A stretch of 64,000 bases of DNA from Planctomycetota bacterium (GTDB lineage Bacteria; Planctomycetota; UBA8742; UBA2392). Position numbers and translations under genes: made by a program. A model generated the notes under the pieces. The model worked only from the letters and a program-made list of their open reading frames with translations. It had not been told where the DNA came from and did not search any database. Positions 16,924 through 27,099 of this stretch are shown here, piece by piece. Location: contig JABARW010000030.1 of the NCBI GenBank assembly GCA_019186845.1, positions 34,321 to 98,320 on the forward strand, in the 5' to 3' direction. Each line of letters begins with the position of its first letter. Position 1 is the stretch's first letter.

Positions 16924-17316
16924 TCAGACCACTTCCGTGGCCAGGGAAATGATCTTGGCGAACTTCTTGGCCCTCAGCTCGCGCGCGACGGCGCCGAAGA
17001 TGCGCGTGCCGATGGGGTTGTTTTCCTTGTCGACGATCACGGCGGCGTTGCGGTCAAAGCGCACATAGCTGCCATCATCGCGGCGCACGGGTTGCCTCAC
17101 CCGCACCACTACGCAGCGCACCACGCGCTTCTTCTTGTCCTTCTTGGTGGTCTTCTTGAACAACTCGCAGGTGGGGGTGGCCTGCTTGATCACGCCCACG
17201 AAAACGTCGCCCACGCTGGCATAGCGACGGCCGCTGCCGCCGAGCACCTTGATGCAGCGCACGACCTTGGCGCCTGTATTGTCCGCTACGTCGAGTTCTG
17301 TCTGTTCCTGAATCAT
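16924..17316 (-). CDS. rplN: Ribosomal protein uL14
   Basis: 130 residues from ATG 17316 ([20 protein letters not shown]). A further in-frame start 54 nt upstream gives non-conserved residues and is rejected. Also visible are [14 protein letters not shown], the loop [20 protein letters not shown] and [14 protein letters not shown]14 forms intersubunit bridges B5 and B8. Confidence 0.97.
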   Translation of the reverse strand: MIQEQTELDVADNTGAKVVRCIKVLGGSGRRYASVGDVFVGVIKQATPTCELFKKTTKKDKKKRVVRCVVVRVRQPVRRDDGSYVRFDRNAAVIVDKENNPIGTRIFGAVARELRAKKFAKIISLATEVV

Positions 17317-17439
17317 GTTTGGTCCGGTCTTTAGGACTGGAGGAGTCGCTGGAACTCCCGCCGCCGTCAACCGCCTTTCATCTTCTCTGACTTCTGTTCA
17401 AGTGCATCGGTTCTGCATCAGTGCTGCGCCGGTCCCGCC

Positions 17440-17742
17440 TCAGGCCTGGTGCTGGACCACGGCGTGCGCGCGGCGAACGACGCGCAGCAGGCGCCAGGTC
17501 TTGGTCTTGCTCAGGCGGCGGCAGGCCATCAGCTCCACCAGGTCGCCTTCCTTGGCCTCTTCCTTTTCGTCGTGCGCGTGCAGCTTGGTGTTGCGCTGCA
17601 TGATCTTGCCGTAGCGCGGATGCTTGACCTGCCGCTGCCACAGCACGGTGATCGTCTTCTTCATCTTGATCGACTGCACCACGCCCTGCACGGTGCGGCG
17701 GTCATTGCGCTCGACAGCGTTGGTTTGGACTGCGTCAGCCAT
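17440..17742 (-). CDS. rpsQ: Ribosomal protein uS17
   Basis: 100 residues. OB-fold with VQGVVQSIKMKKTITVLW, KHPRYGKIMQRNTKLHAHDE, EGDLVELMACRRLSKTKTWR and a C-terminal LLRVVRRA. About 16 residues precede the usual start of the fold. S17 is a primary 16S rRNA binder. Confidence 0.96.
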   Translation of the reverse strand: MADAVQTNAVERNDRRTVQGVVQSIKMKKTITVLWQRQVKHPRYGKIMQRNTKLHAHDEKEEAKEGDLVELMACRRLSKTKTWRLLRVVRRAHAVVQHQA

Positions 17743-17796
17743 TGCATTCTCCGCGGGCCTGTGCCCATTGTCCCGGCGCCTGGGCGCCGGCCTGAA

Positions 17797-18156
17797 TTAC
17801 TTTGCCTTGACCGAGGACAGCGCCTTGATCGCCCGCGACACCTCGGCGTGCCGCTCGCGCGTGGCCTTCAGTGTCTTGCGCTGTCCGGCGTTGCGGGGGT
17901 CGGCCTTGCCCAGCTTCTTGAGCTGTTCATCCAGCTTCTTCTGCTCGGCTTCAAGGCGAAGCAGGGCGGCGCGCCCGACCAGCACCGTCTGGATGCGGGC
18001 GAGGTCGCGACGGCGGGCCTTGATCTGGGCTCCCTTGGCCGGCGTCATGGCCTCGCTGGTGAAGCGGGCCTGGAAGTTCTGCTGGGTCAGTTCCTTGTGC
18101 TTGGCCTTGAGCTGAGCTTCGGGCTGCGTGCGGAACTCTTCAAATTTCGTTGCCAT
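17797..18156 (-). CDS. rpmC: Ribosomal protein uL29 with C-terminal extension
   Basis: 119 residues; ordinary L29 has about 65. Residues 1-62 match L29: EEFRTQPEAQLKAKHKELTQ, NFQARF, and IKARRRDLARIQTVL. Residues 63-119 are a helical, Lys/Arg/Leu-rich extension (KKLDEQLKKLGK, LKATRERHAEV). Position between rplP and rpsQ confirms the call. L29 sits at the exit tunnel where SRP and trigger factor dock. Confidence 0.88.
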   Translation of the reverse strand: MATKFEEFRTQPEAQLKAKHKELTQQNFQARFTSEAMTPAKGAQIKARRRDLARIQTVLVGRAALLRLEAEQKKLDEQLKKLGKADPRNAGQRKTLKATRERHAEVSRAIKALSSVKAK

Positions 18157-18199
18157 AGTGCTCTTTCCGGTGCTGCGGTGCCTGACTTTCCTGACGGCC

Positions 18200-18622
18200 T
18201 TAGCCGAGCTGGTGCGCCCGTTCCACGAGACGGCAGCGCGTGGGCATCTTGTTGGCTGCCTTGTTCAGGGCCATGCGGGCCATGGCCTTGGGAATGCCGC
18301 CCACCTCAAACAGAATGGTTCCGGGCTTGACGACGGCGCAGTGATACTCCGGCTCGCCCTTGCCCGTGCCCATTCGGACTTCCAGCGGCTTGCCGGTCAC
18401 GGGCTTGTGCGGGAAGATGCGGATCCAGTATTTCCCCGCGCGACCCACGGCGCGCGAAATCGCGATACGCGCCGCTTCAATCTGCTGCCCGGTGATCCAG
18501 CCGGCTTCCAGTGTCTGCAGGCCGGCATCGCCGAACGCGACGTAGTTGCCGCGCGTGGCGTTGCCCTTGACGACGCCGCGCATCTGTTTGCGGTACTTCT
18601 CTCTCTTGGGCATCAATGCCAT
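18200..18622 (-). CDS. rplP: Ribosomal protein uL16
   Basis: 140 residues; an ATG at 18613 ([10 protein letters not shown]) would be closer to the usual L16 start. Signatures: [60 protein letters not shown] and the C-terminal [13 protein letters not shown]16 organises the A-site finger and peptidyl transferase centre. Follows rpsC. Confidence 0.96.
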   Translation of the reverse strand: MALMPKREKYRKQMRGVVKGNATRGNYVAFGDAGLQTLEAGWITGQQIEAARIAISRAVGRAGKYWIRIFPHKPVTGKPLEVRMGTGKGEPEYHCAVVKPGTILFEVGGIPKAMARMALNKAANKMPTRCRLVERAHQLG

Positions 18623-18676
18623 GGTCGTGTTCCGTGTATCGTGTTTCGAGTTTCAGGTCCGGCACCTCAGCTTGGC

Positions 18677-19357
18677 CTAAGCCTGCTGCTTGCCGGCCTC
18701 GAGACCGAACTTGGCCTCTTCCGTTTCCTTGAGCATGCCCTTGTAGATCCACACCTTGACGCCCAGCACGCCGAACGTGGTGAAGGCCTGGGCAAAACCC
18801 CAATCCACATCGGCGTCGAGCGTGTTGAGCGGCACGCTGCCCCACACCTGCTTCTCGATGCGGGAGAGCTCGGCCCCGCCGAGACGGCCGCTGACCTGCA
18901 CCTTGCAGCCCTCGGCGCCGGCGCCCTTGATCATGTCGATCTCGCGCTTGACGGCGCGCTTGTAGGAGCCGCGGCGCTCGAGCTGCTCGGCGATGCGCTC
19001 GGCCGCCAGCTGCGCGTCCGTTTCGGGCTTCATGACTTCCTTGACCCGGACGTCCACTGTCTTGCCGTTGGTGAGCAGGCTGACTTCCTTCTCCAGGTCG
19101 CTCAGGCGGTTGGTCTTCTTGCTGATCAGCATGCCCGGCTTGGCCGAGTGGATAATCAGCGTGACCTTGTTGTCCGCCTTGCGTTCGATTTCCACCGCCG
19201 GAATGGCCGCATAGCGGTAGTTCTTGGCGATGTGCTTGCGGATCTTGGAGTCTTCGACCACGAAGGTTCCGAAGTCCTTCTTGCCCGCGTACCAGGTCGA
19301 ACGCCAGGGCTTCGTAACGCCCACCCTGAATCCGTACGGTCTGATTTTCTGACCCAT
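18677..19357 (-). CDS. rpsC: Ribosomal protein uS3
   Basis: 226 residues. Start MGQKIRPYGFRVGVTKPWRS is typical. A KH domain follows, then the C-terminal domain with RAVKREIDMIKGAGAEGCKV, SGRLGGAELSRIEKQVWGSV and DVDWGFAQAFTTFGVLGVKV. S3 lines the mRNA entry channel and acts as a helicase with S4 and S5. Between rplV and rplP. Confidence 0.97.
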   Translation of the reverse strand: MGQKIRPYGFRVGVTKPWRSTWYAGKKDFGTFVVEDSKIRKHIAKNYRYAAIPAVEIERKADNKVTLIIHSAKPGMLISKKTNRLSDLEKEVSLLTNGKTVDVRVKEVMKPETDAQLAAERIAEQLERRGSYKRAVKREIDMIKGAGAEGCKVQVSGRLGGAELSRIEKQVWGSVPLNTLDADVDWGFAQAFTTFGVLGVKVWIYKGMLKETEEAKFGLEAGKQQA

Positions 19358-19414
19358 GTCTGTTTCCTGCTTTGCCTTTTCCCACGCCGCCTGGCGTCAA
19401 TTTTCCCCGGGGTG

Positions 19415-19903
19415 CTACTTCTTCTCGCCCGCCGACTTGCCGCTCTTGGCCGCCCGCTTGGCCAAACGCGCTTCCTTGCTCACGCGCTTGCGGGGCTTGA
19501 GCCACAGGGGCTTCTGCTTGCGCTCTTCCACCAGCTCAGGCACGGCGACCGTGGCGCTGAAGTGGCAGGAGCGCCGCAGAATCATCGCGGCCTGGCCGCG
19601 CGAGCGCGCGCGCCAGCGCTTCATCATCGGACCCACGTCCACGCGGGCATCGGTCACGATCAGCTTTTCCGTGTCGATGTTCACGCCCTCGCGGTTGGCG
19701 TAGTCCTCGGCGTTGGCCACGGCCGACTCGATGACCTTCTTCAGGTACGGCGCGGCGCGGCGCGAAATGAACCCCAGCAGGGTAATCGCTTCGGGCACGC
19801 TGCGGCCGCGGACGACGTTGGCCACGGTGCGGCACTTCTGCGCGCTCATGCGGATGTTGCGCGCGCTGGCCGAAAACTCTCTCTTCGTTTCTGTGTCTGC
19901 CAT
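19415..19903 (-). CDS. rplV: Ribosomal protein uL22 with C-terminal tail
   Basis: 162 residues against about 110. Core features: SARNIRMSAQKCRTVANVVR, NAEDYANREGVNIDTEKLIV, and the tunnel hairpin GPMMKRWRARSRGQAAMILR. From about residue 118 there is a basic tail (KPRKRVSKEARLAKRAAKSG). L22 narrows the exit tunnel at the macrolide site. Confidence 0.96.
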   Translation of the reverse strand: MADTETKREFSASARNIRMSAQKCRTVANVVRGRSVPEAITLLGFISRRAAPYLKKVIESAVANAEDYANREGVNIDTEKLIVTDARVDVGPMMKRWRARSRGQAAMILRRSCHFSATVAVPELVEERKQKPLWLKPRKRVSKEARLAKRAAKSGKSAGEKK

Positions 19904-19926
19904 GTTTGTCTTCCGTCGCTCTCTGC

Positions 19927-20217
19927 TTATGCCGCGCCGGGCTTGGCTTCAGCCTTGCGGTGACCGGTGTGACCCCTGTAGGTGCGCGTGGGGGCGAACT
20001 CGCCCAGCTTGTGGCCGACCATGTCCTCGGTCACGAACACCTTGAGATGCTGTTTGCCGTTGTGAACCATGAACGTCATGTTCACGAACTCCGGCAGAAT
20101 GGTGCTGGCCCTCGACCAGGTCTTGATCGACTCACGGTTACCCGAGTCCTTGGCCTTGAGCACCTTCTTCAGCAACTTGGGGTGAACAAAGGGCCCCTTC
20201 TTCAGTGAACGGCTCAT
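19927..20217 (-). CDS. rpsS: Ribosomal protein uS19
   Basis: 96 residues. Start [20 protein letters not shown], then [40 protein letters not shown] and [17 protein letters not shown]. These are the standard S19 blocks. S19 sits in the 30S head with S13. Between rplB and rplV. Confidence 0.98.
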   Translation of the reverse strand: MSRSLKKGPFVHPKLLKKVLKAKDSGNRESIKTWSRASTILPEFVNMTFMVHNGKQHLKVFVTEDMVGHKLGEFAPTRTYRGHTGHRKAEAKPGAA

Positions 20218-20306
20218 CGTTGCTCCGCCTATAGCCTCTTTAGCTGCCTGCCTTCCAAACCTGCCCTGTCACTGCCTGCTTCATGCCGCCATACGCCCAA
20301 GCCGCG

Positions 20307-21161
20307 CTACTTGGCGGTCTGGGTCGCCGACTGGCCGCGACGCGAACGGATAATCATCGCGTTGCTCGGCTTGCGCGGGCTGCGCGTGGGCGAGCCCTTG
20401 GCCGGGTTGCCGTGACGATCCACCGGCGGGCGACCGCCACCCGTGCGGTCGTTGCCGCCGCCCATCGGATGGTCGACGGGGTTCTGCGCCACGCCGCGCG
20501 ACTTGGGCTTGAGACCCAGCCAGCGGCGGCGCCCCGCCTTGCCCATGCTCTGGTTCATGTGATCGAGATTCGAGAGCTGCCCGATGCTGGCGCGGCACTG
20601 CGGGTGGAAGCGCCGCACTTCACCGGAGGGAAGCTGAACGTTGATCCAGTCGCCGTCGCGGCCGGCCACAATGCACTGGCTGCCGGCGCTGCGCGCCACC
20701 TGGCCTCCACGGCCCGGCTGCAGCTCGACGTTGTGCACCGTCAGGCCCTGCGGAATGCTCGCCAGCGGCAGACAGTTGCCCAGGCGCGGCTCGGCTGTGG
20801 GACCCGACATCACCTCGCGGCCGACCTCGAGGCCGTGAGGCGCAAGGATGTAGCTCTTGGTGCCGTCGGCGTACCAGATCTGCGCGATGTAGGAGCTGCG
20901 GTTGGGATCATACTCAATGCTGTGCACGCGGGCCGGCACGCCGTCCTTGGAATTGCGGCGCAGGTCCACCTCGCGCAGGCGGCGCTTGTGGCCGCCGCCG
21001 CGACCGGCCACGGTCTGGCGGCCGCGGTTATTGCGCGCCCCGGTCTTGTTCTTGCCGCGCGTGAGCTGCTTGAGCGGCTTGCTCTCCGTCAATTCGACGA
21101 AGTCCACCAGGCGCGTGTGCCTGAGCGAGTGCGTGAGGGGTCGGAATGTCTTGATCGCCAT
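20307..21161 (-). CDS. rplB: Ribosomal protein uL2
   Basis: 284 residues from ATG 21161 (MAIKTFRPLTHSLRHTRLVD). Blocks: NNRGRQTVAGRGGGHKRRLR, RVHSIEYDPNRSSYIAQIWY, and the peptidyl-transferase segment RGVAQNPVDHPMGGGNDRTG followed by GRPPVDRHGNPAKG. The His in the GVAMNPVDHPHGGG-type motif of E. coli (HPHGGG) is Met here (HPMGGG); the preceding His is kept. L2 is required for subunit joining. Confidence 0.97.
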   Translation of the reverse strand: MAIKTFRPLTHSLRHTRLVDFVELTESKPLKQLTRGKNKTGARNNRGRQTVAGRGGGHKRRLREVDLRRNSKDGVPARVHSIEYDPNRSSYIAQIWYADGTKSYILAPHGLEVGREVMSGPTAEPRLGNCLPLASIPQGLTVHNVELQPGRGGQVARSAGSQCIVAGRDGDWINVQLPSGEVRRFHPQCRASIGQLSNLDHMNQSMGKAGRRRWLGLKPKSRGVAQNPVDHPMGGGNDRTGGGRPPVDRHGNPAKGSPTRSPRKPSNAMIIRSRRGQSATQTAK

Positions 21162-21211
21162 GATGTTGCTCGATTCTGCGTTAGTGCCGTTTCCCGTTAA
21201 CTGCTGCCTGG

Positions 21212-21505
21212 CTACTTCAGCTCGATGCTCTGGCCTTCCTTGAGGGTCACCAGGGCCTTCTTCCACGTCGGCTCGTCGAAACGGCCAAAGCGGTTGCGCC
21301 GGTTCTTGCGGCCCTTGACGTTGATGGTGCGGACATTGACGACATCCACGTCAAAGATGGCGTGAACGGCCTCGGCGATCTTGAACTTGTTGGCGTCGGC
21401 AGCGACCTCAAAGGTGTAAACGTTGAGGTCGGCCAGGCGCGCGCTGCTCTTCTCGGTGACGAGGGGGCGCTTGATGATCGCGTAGTGTTCGGTGGTGGCT
21501 GCCAT
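21212..21505 (-). CDS. rplW: Ribosomal protein uL23
   Basis: 97 residues. Blocks: IIKRPLVTEKSSARLADLNV, YTFEVAADANKFKIAEAVHA and VDVVNVRTINVKGRKNRRNR. L23 is the main dock for SRP, SecYEG and trigger factor at the tunnel exit. Standard place between rplD and rplB. Confidence 0.97.
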   Translation of the reverse strand: MAATTEHYAIIKRPLVTEKSSARLADLNVYTFEVAADANKFKIAEAVHAIFDVDVVNVRTINVKGRKNRRNRFGRFDEPTWKKALVTLKEGQSIELK

Positions 21506-21546
21506 GGTCTGTTCCTGCGTCCGTGTCTCTTCCGTAAATGTGCGCC

Positions 21547-22233
21547 TTACTTGGCGGCCTTGGCCTTGGCGTCGGCCTTGGATTCCTCGGCGGCCTTGGC
21601 CAGCAGCGCTTTGAGCCCGCCCTTGAGCGCGTCCAGCGCTTCCCTGGTCAGCAGCAGGCGGCGCTGCTTGATCACCTCGTAGGCGTTGAGCTGCGGCAGG
21701 GGACGCACCAGCGTGCGCGGAATGTTGCGCGACGACATGTAGAAATTCTCGTCCGCCTTGGGCAGCCCGATCAGCACGCTGCCGGAACCCAGGCCGCTCT
21801 TGGAGAGCATCTTGGCCAGCTTGGCTGTCTTGGGCTTGTCAAAGCTCAAACCCTCCACCACGGCTACCTCGGCGTCCTTGAACTTCGACAGCAGGGCGCT
21901 TTCCAGTGCCAGGCGGCGCATCTTGGCCGGCACCTCCACGCGGAAGCTGCGCGGGTGCGGGCCGTGGGCCACGCTGCCCTTGTGGCGGTGGGGGGCGCGC
22001 TTTTGACCCTGGCGGGCGCGGCCGGTGCCCTTCTGCTTGAAGGGCTTCTTGTTGCTGCCGGAGACGTCGCTCAGGTTCTTGCTGTTGGCGTTGCCCTGGC
22101 GCAGGTTGGCCTCATAGGCGTAGACCACTTCGCGCAGCGTCTTGGACTTGACCTTGTCGCCGAACACGGACTCGTCGAACTTGACCTTCGACGTGGCCTT
22201 GCCTTCAGCGTCATAAACTTGCAGTTCCACCAT
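21547..22233 (-). CDS. rplD: Ribosomal protein uL4
   Basis: 228 residues from ATG 22233 ([12 protein letters not shown]). The tunnel loop is present: [20 protein letters not shown] followed by [16 protein letters not shown]. Then [17 protein letters not shown] and a C-terminal Rossmann-like half, ending in an Ala/Lys tail. L4 in E. coli also represses the S10 operon through its leader; no such leader was recognised here. Confidence 0.97.
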   Translation of the reverse strand: MVELQVYDAEGKATSKVKFDESVFGDKVKSKTLREVVYAYEANLRQGNANSKNLSDVSGSNKKPFKQKGTGRARQGQKRAPHRHKGSVAHGPHPRSFRVEVPAKMRRLALESALLSKFKDAEVAVVEGLSFDKPKTAKLAKMLSKSGLGSGSVLIGLPKADENFYMSSRNIPRTLVRPLPQLNAYEVIKQRRLLLTREALDALKGGLKALLAKAAEESKADAKAKAAK

Positions 22234-22291
22234 GATGCGTTCCTCAAAAGCTTCGTATGGCCAGCTCTCTGTCCAAAAGCCCCGCTCCCGG

Positions 22292-22972
22292 TTACTTCGC
22301 TGCCTGCTTGCGCAGCGCGCGATCGGGCTTGGGCATGCGCTTGGCCTTGGCCTTGCGCACCTGAATCCAGGCGCCGTAGAAACCGGGGACTGCGCCGCGG
22401 ACATACAGCAGGTTGTCCTTGTCGTTCACCTTGGCCACCAGCAGGTTGCGCACCGTTTTGCGCTCCACACCGTAGTGACCGGCCATGCGCTTGCCGGGAA
22501 GCACATGGGCCACGCTCGTGTTGGTGCCGCTGGAGCCCGGTTCGCGCATGAACTTGGTGCCGTGGGCCGCGGGGCCGCCGGCAAAGCCGTGGCGCTTGAC
22601 GCCGCCCTGGTAGCCGCGACCCTTGGAAGTGCCGATCACGTCAACCCACTCCCCTTCCTTGAACACGTCGCTGACCTTGATGACGTCGCCCACCTTGGCC
22701 TTGGAATCCTTGGCCAGGGGAACCTCGCGCAGCCGGCGCTTGGGTTCGACCTGGGCCTTCTTGAAATGGCCCTTGAGCGGCTTGCTCACGTTCTTGAGGC
22801 GAATGGCGCCCGAGGCGACCTGGGCGGCCGAATATCCATCGGTCTCGGCCGTCTTGATCTGAGTCACCGTGCAGGGTTCAACGGAAAGGATAGTCACGGG
22901 TACGATCTCGCCGTCAGCCTTGAAGAGCTGCGACATCTCGCGCTTGATCCCGATGAGTGCGGTTACCGGCAT
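22292..22972 (-). CDS. rplC: Ribosomal protein uL3
   Basis: 226 residues from ATG 22972, which has AAGGA ten nt upstream; an in-frame ATG at 23005 is less likely. Blocks: ALIGIKREMSQLF at the start, DVIGTSKGRGYQGGVKRHGF, GPAAHGTKFMREPGSSGTNT and GKRMAGHYGVERKTVRNL. L3 reaches the peptidyl transferase centre and starts 50S assembly. Confidence 0.97.
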   Translation of the reverse strand: MPVTALIGIKREMSQLFKADGEIVPVTILSVEPCTVTQIKTAETDGYSAAQVASGAIRLKNVSKPLKGHFKKAQVEPKRRLREVPLAKDSKAKVGDVIKVSDVFKEGEWVDVIGTSKGRGYQGGVKRHGFAGGPAAHGTKFMREPGSSGTNTSVAHVLPGKRMAGHYGVERKTVRNLLVAKVNDKDNLLYVRGAVPGFYGAWIQVRKAKAKRMPKPDRALRKQAAK

Positions 22973-23072
22973 GTCTGTTCCTTGCGCTTCCAGTGCTTCC
23001 TTCATTGATTCGACACGGCTCACAGGCCGGAGGTCGAAGACTGCGTCCAATCACTCCAGGCCGGCCAGCGGC

Positions 23073-23393
23073 CTAGCTCATCTTGATCTTCACTTCCACG
23101 CCGGCGGGCAGGTCCAGGGTCTGGAGGCTGTCCATCGTGCGCGCCGTCGGCTGCCCGATGTAGATCAGCCGCTTGTGCGTGCGGATCTCAAACTGCTCGC
23201 GGCTCTTCTTGTCGATGTGCGGGCTGCGCAGAACCGTGTAGCGTTCGATATCCGTGGGCAGAGGAATGGGCCCCGCCACGCGGGCGCCGCTGTCCACGGC
23301 CGTCTCGCAGATACGCTTGGCCGACGCGTCCAGCAGCTCGTGGTCGTAGGCCTCGAGGCGAATCTTGATCTGATCCTTGGTTGCTTCTGCCAT
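23073..23393 (-). CDS. rpsJ: Ribosomal protein uS10
   Basis: 106 residues. Blocks: [60 protein letters not shown] and [12 protein letters not shown]10 also binds NusB and NusG in antitermination and coupling. First gene of the S10 block; a candidate promoter lies 50-75 nt upstream. Confidence 0.98.
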   Translation of the reverse strand: MAEATKDQIKIRLEAYDHELLDASAKRICETAVDSGARVAGPIPLPTDIERYTVLRSPHIDKKSREQFEIRTHKRLIYIGQPTARTMDSLQTLDLPAGVEVKIKMS

Positions 23394-23440
23394 GTTCGTT
23401 CTCTCTCGCGCTCTTCCCCGCCGAGCCCCGGGGGCGCGGC

Positions 23441-23469
23441 AGGGTAATGATCGGCCCCCGCGCGGTCAA
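23441..23469 (-). promoter_or_regulatory. Candidate promoter / hairpin element upstream of rpsJ
   Basis: On the - strand TTGACC (23464-23469), a 17-nt spacer and TACCCT (23441-23446) resemble a sigma70 promoter for rpsJ. The same segment also forms a stem (GCCCCCGC with GCGGGGGC) after the fusA stop, so a terminator role is possible. It is a near copy of the element after rplO. Confidence 0.45.
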
Positions 23470-23490
23470 GGCGCCGGCGGGGGCTGTGAA

Positions 23491-25605
<2,115 letters not shown>

Positions 25606-25961
25606 GATGCTTCTCCGGCGCTCGCTTGCGTGATGCTCTGTCCGTTCCTGCCCGGCCAATGAAAATGCCGGCTCACCGAAATCAGGCGGCCGGCGTAAAC
25701 ACCCCCTTGGGTGCTTGCGTCGCGCCTGAAACTTGCCCGCCTTCTGCTGCTGTGCGATCGCGCTGTGCGTCGCGGGCAGTATTCCAAGGCTCCCCGCCCA
25801 TTCTCCGGGCGGGCTTTATGGCATTTCCCCGCAGCTTTTGGCTCGGGGCGTAAGAGTGTAGCGGCACTTCCTGTTCTGTCAAGCGGCCCGATGGCACTGT
25901 CGCTCCGGGCCTCAAGTCAAGCGGGTCCGGCGCCTGCCGGACCCCTGACTTGTTGATACTT
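25606..25961 (-). other. 356-nt rpsG-fusA spacer with two strong hairpins
   Basis: No gene is seen. Right after the rpsG stop is a long hairpin at 25914-25951 (AAGTCA with TGACTT outside, GGGTCCGGC with GCCGGACCC inside, loop of four). Further down is a 7-bp hairpin at 25793-25813 (CCCGCCC, loop ATTCTCC, GGGCGGG). Neither has a T-run on the - strand. In E. coli the shorter rpsL-rpsG spacer binds S7 for autoregulation; a similar role here is only a guess. Confidence 0.55.
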
Positions 25962-26435
25962 CTACCAGGCGAAGTGGGCAAAAGCCTTGTTTGCGTCGGC
26001 CATGCGGTGCGTTTCTTCGCGCTTCTTCACCGCCGCACCTTCGCGCTTGTAGGCGTCGCTCAGCTCTTCGGCCAGGCGCTCATGCATGGGCTTGCCCTTG
26101 CGACCCGTCGCGGCATTGATCAGCCAGCGGATGGCGAGCGCCTGCTGGCGCTTCTTGGACACTTCCATGGGAACCTGGTAGGTGGCGCCGCCGACGCGCT
26201 TGCTGCGGACTTCGACGACGGGACGGCAGTTGTTGAGGGCTTCGTTGAAGACTTCGAGGGGGTCTTTGTCCGGCACGCGCTTCTTGAGCTGGTCGAGCGC
26301 GGAGTAGACGATGCGCTGAGCGACGGACTTCTTGCCTTCCTTCATGATGCAGTTGATGAACTTGCTCAGCAGCTTGTTCGAGTACACGGGGTCGGCGGTC
26401 AGAAAGCGTTCCGTGCTCTTGTAGTTGCGTGGCAT
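25962..26435 (-). CDS. rpsG: Ribosomal protein uS7
   Basis: 157 residues. Blocks: LLSKFINCIMKEGKKSVAQR, VEVRSKRVGGATYQVPMEVS, RQQALAIRWLINAATGRKGK and the C-terminal MADANKAFAHFAW. S7 nucleates the 30S head. It has its own promoter (26484-26511) and is cut off from rpsL by a terminator, unlike the usual rpsL-rpsG cotranscription. Confidence 0.98.
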   Translation of the reverse strand: MPRNYKSTERFLTADPVYSNKLLSKFINCIMKEGKKSVAQRIVYSALDQLKKRVPDKDPLEVFNEALNNCRPVVEVRSKRVGGATYQVPMEVSKKRQQALAIRWLINAATGRKGKPMHERLAEELSDAYKREGAAVKKREETHRMADANKAFAHFAW

Positions 26436-26483
26436 GGGCTCTTCGCTCCGGTTTGCTGGACTGGGTTTCCCAAAGGGCGCGGA

Positions 26484-26511
26484 AATGTAGCAACGCGAAA
26501 CAGAGCGTCAA
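26484..26511 (-). promoter_or_regulatory. Sigma70-like promoter for rpsG-fusA
   Basis: - strand TTGACG (26506-26511), 16-nt spacer, TACATT (26484-26489), 48 nt before the rpsG ATG. Five of six and four of six matches to the consensus. Confidence 0.6.
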
Positions 26512-26614
26512 GCGGGGGAAGAACAGATGTCGGCAAACTGTTAGCGGTCGTTTTTCCACCCGCTTGCGCGCCTGGCGATTCGTGTTATTGGCGGCTTCTG
26601 CCTGCTTGTCGCCG

Positions 26615-26649
26615 CGCAATACAAACTCGCGGCCCTTTCGGGCCGCGAG
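26615..26649 (-). terminator. Probable rho-independent terminator after rpsL
   Basis: A perfect 10-bp stem (CTCGCGGCCC and complement, 26626-26649) with a GAAA tetraloop in the transcript, followed on the - strand by TTTGTATTG. It lies 30 nt after the rpsL stop. Confidence 0.65.
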
Positions 26650-26679
26650 CACGATTTCAGCACGCTTCCACCATGATGC

Positions 26680-27051
26680 TTACTTGCCGCGCTTGGCGCC
26701 GTACTTACTGCGGGACTGCTTGCGGCCTTCGACGCCCTGGCTGTCGAGCGCGCCGCGCACGATGTGGTAGCGCACACCAGGCAGGTCGCGAACGCGGCCG
26801 CCGCGCACGAGCACAATGTTGTGTTCCTGCAGGTTGTGGCCTTCGCCGGGAATATAGGCCGTGACTTCGCGCTGATTCGAGAGGCGCACACGGGCGATCT
26901 TGCGCAGGGCCGAGTTCGGCTTCTTGGGCGTAGTAGTCTTGACTTGCAGGCACACGCCGCGCTTGAACTGGTTGGCATCGAGCGCGGGGCTCTTGCTCTT
27001 GGCGCGGGGCAGGCGGCGGGGCTTGCGGCAAAGCTGGTTGATCGTGGGCAT
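26680..27051 (-). CDS. rpsL: Ribosomal protein uS12
   Basis: 123 residues. Blocks: [59 protein letters not shown] and [11 protein letters not shown]. Lys43 of the decoding loop is kept, but the second streptomycin-critical Lys (E. coli K88, in GRVKDLPG) is Arg88 here. A possible weak promoter (TTGCAA/TATCCT, 15-nt spacer) overlaps the end of the upstream lipoprotein gene. Terminator follows. Confidence 0.98.
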   Translation of the reverse strand: MPTINQLCRKPRRLPRAKSKSPALDANQFKRGVCLQVKTTTPKKPNSALRKIARVRLSNQREVTAYIPGEGHNLQEHNIVLVRGGRVRDLPGVRYHIVRGALDSQGVEGRKQSRSKYGAKRGK

Positions 27052-27099
27052 GTGTTCCGGAGTCCTTGTTTATTGCTTGTGCAAAGGGCCAAGAGGATA

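Noticed and set aside
25793..25813. Hairpin with CTTTAT tail as a + strand terminator
   Set aside because: No + strand gene ends nearby; kept only as part of the rpsG-fusA spacer.
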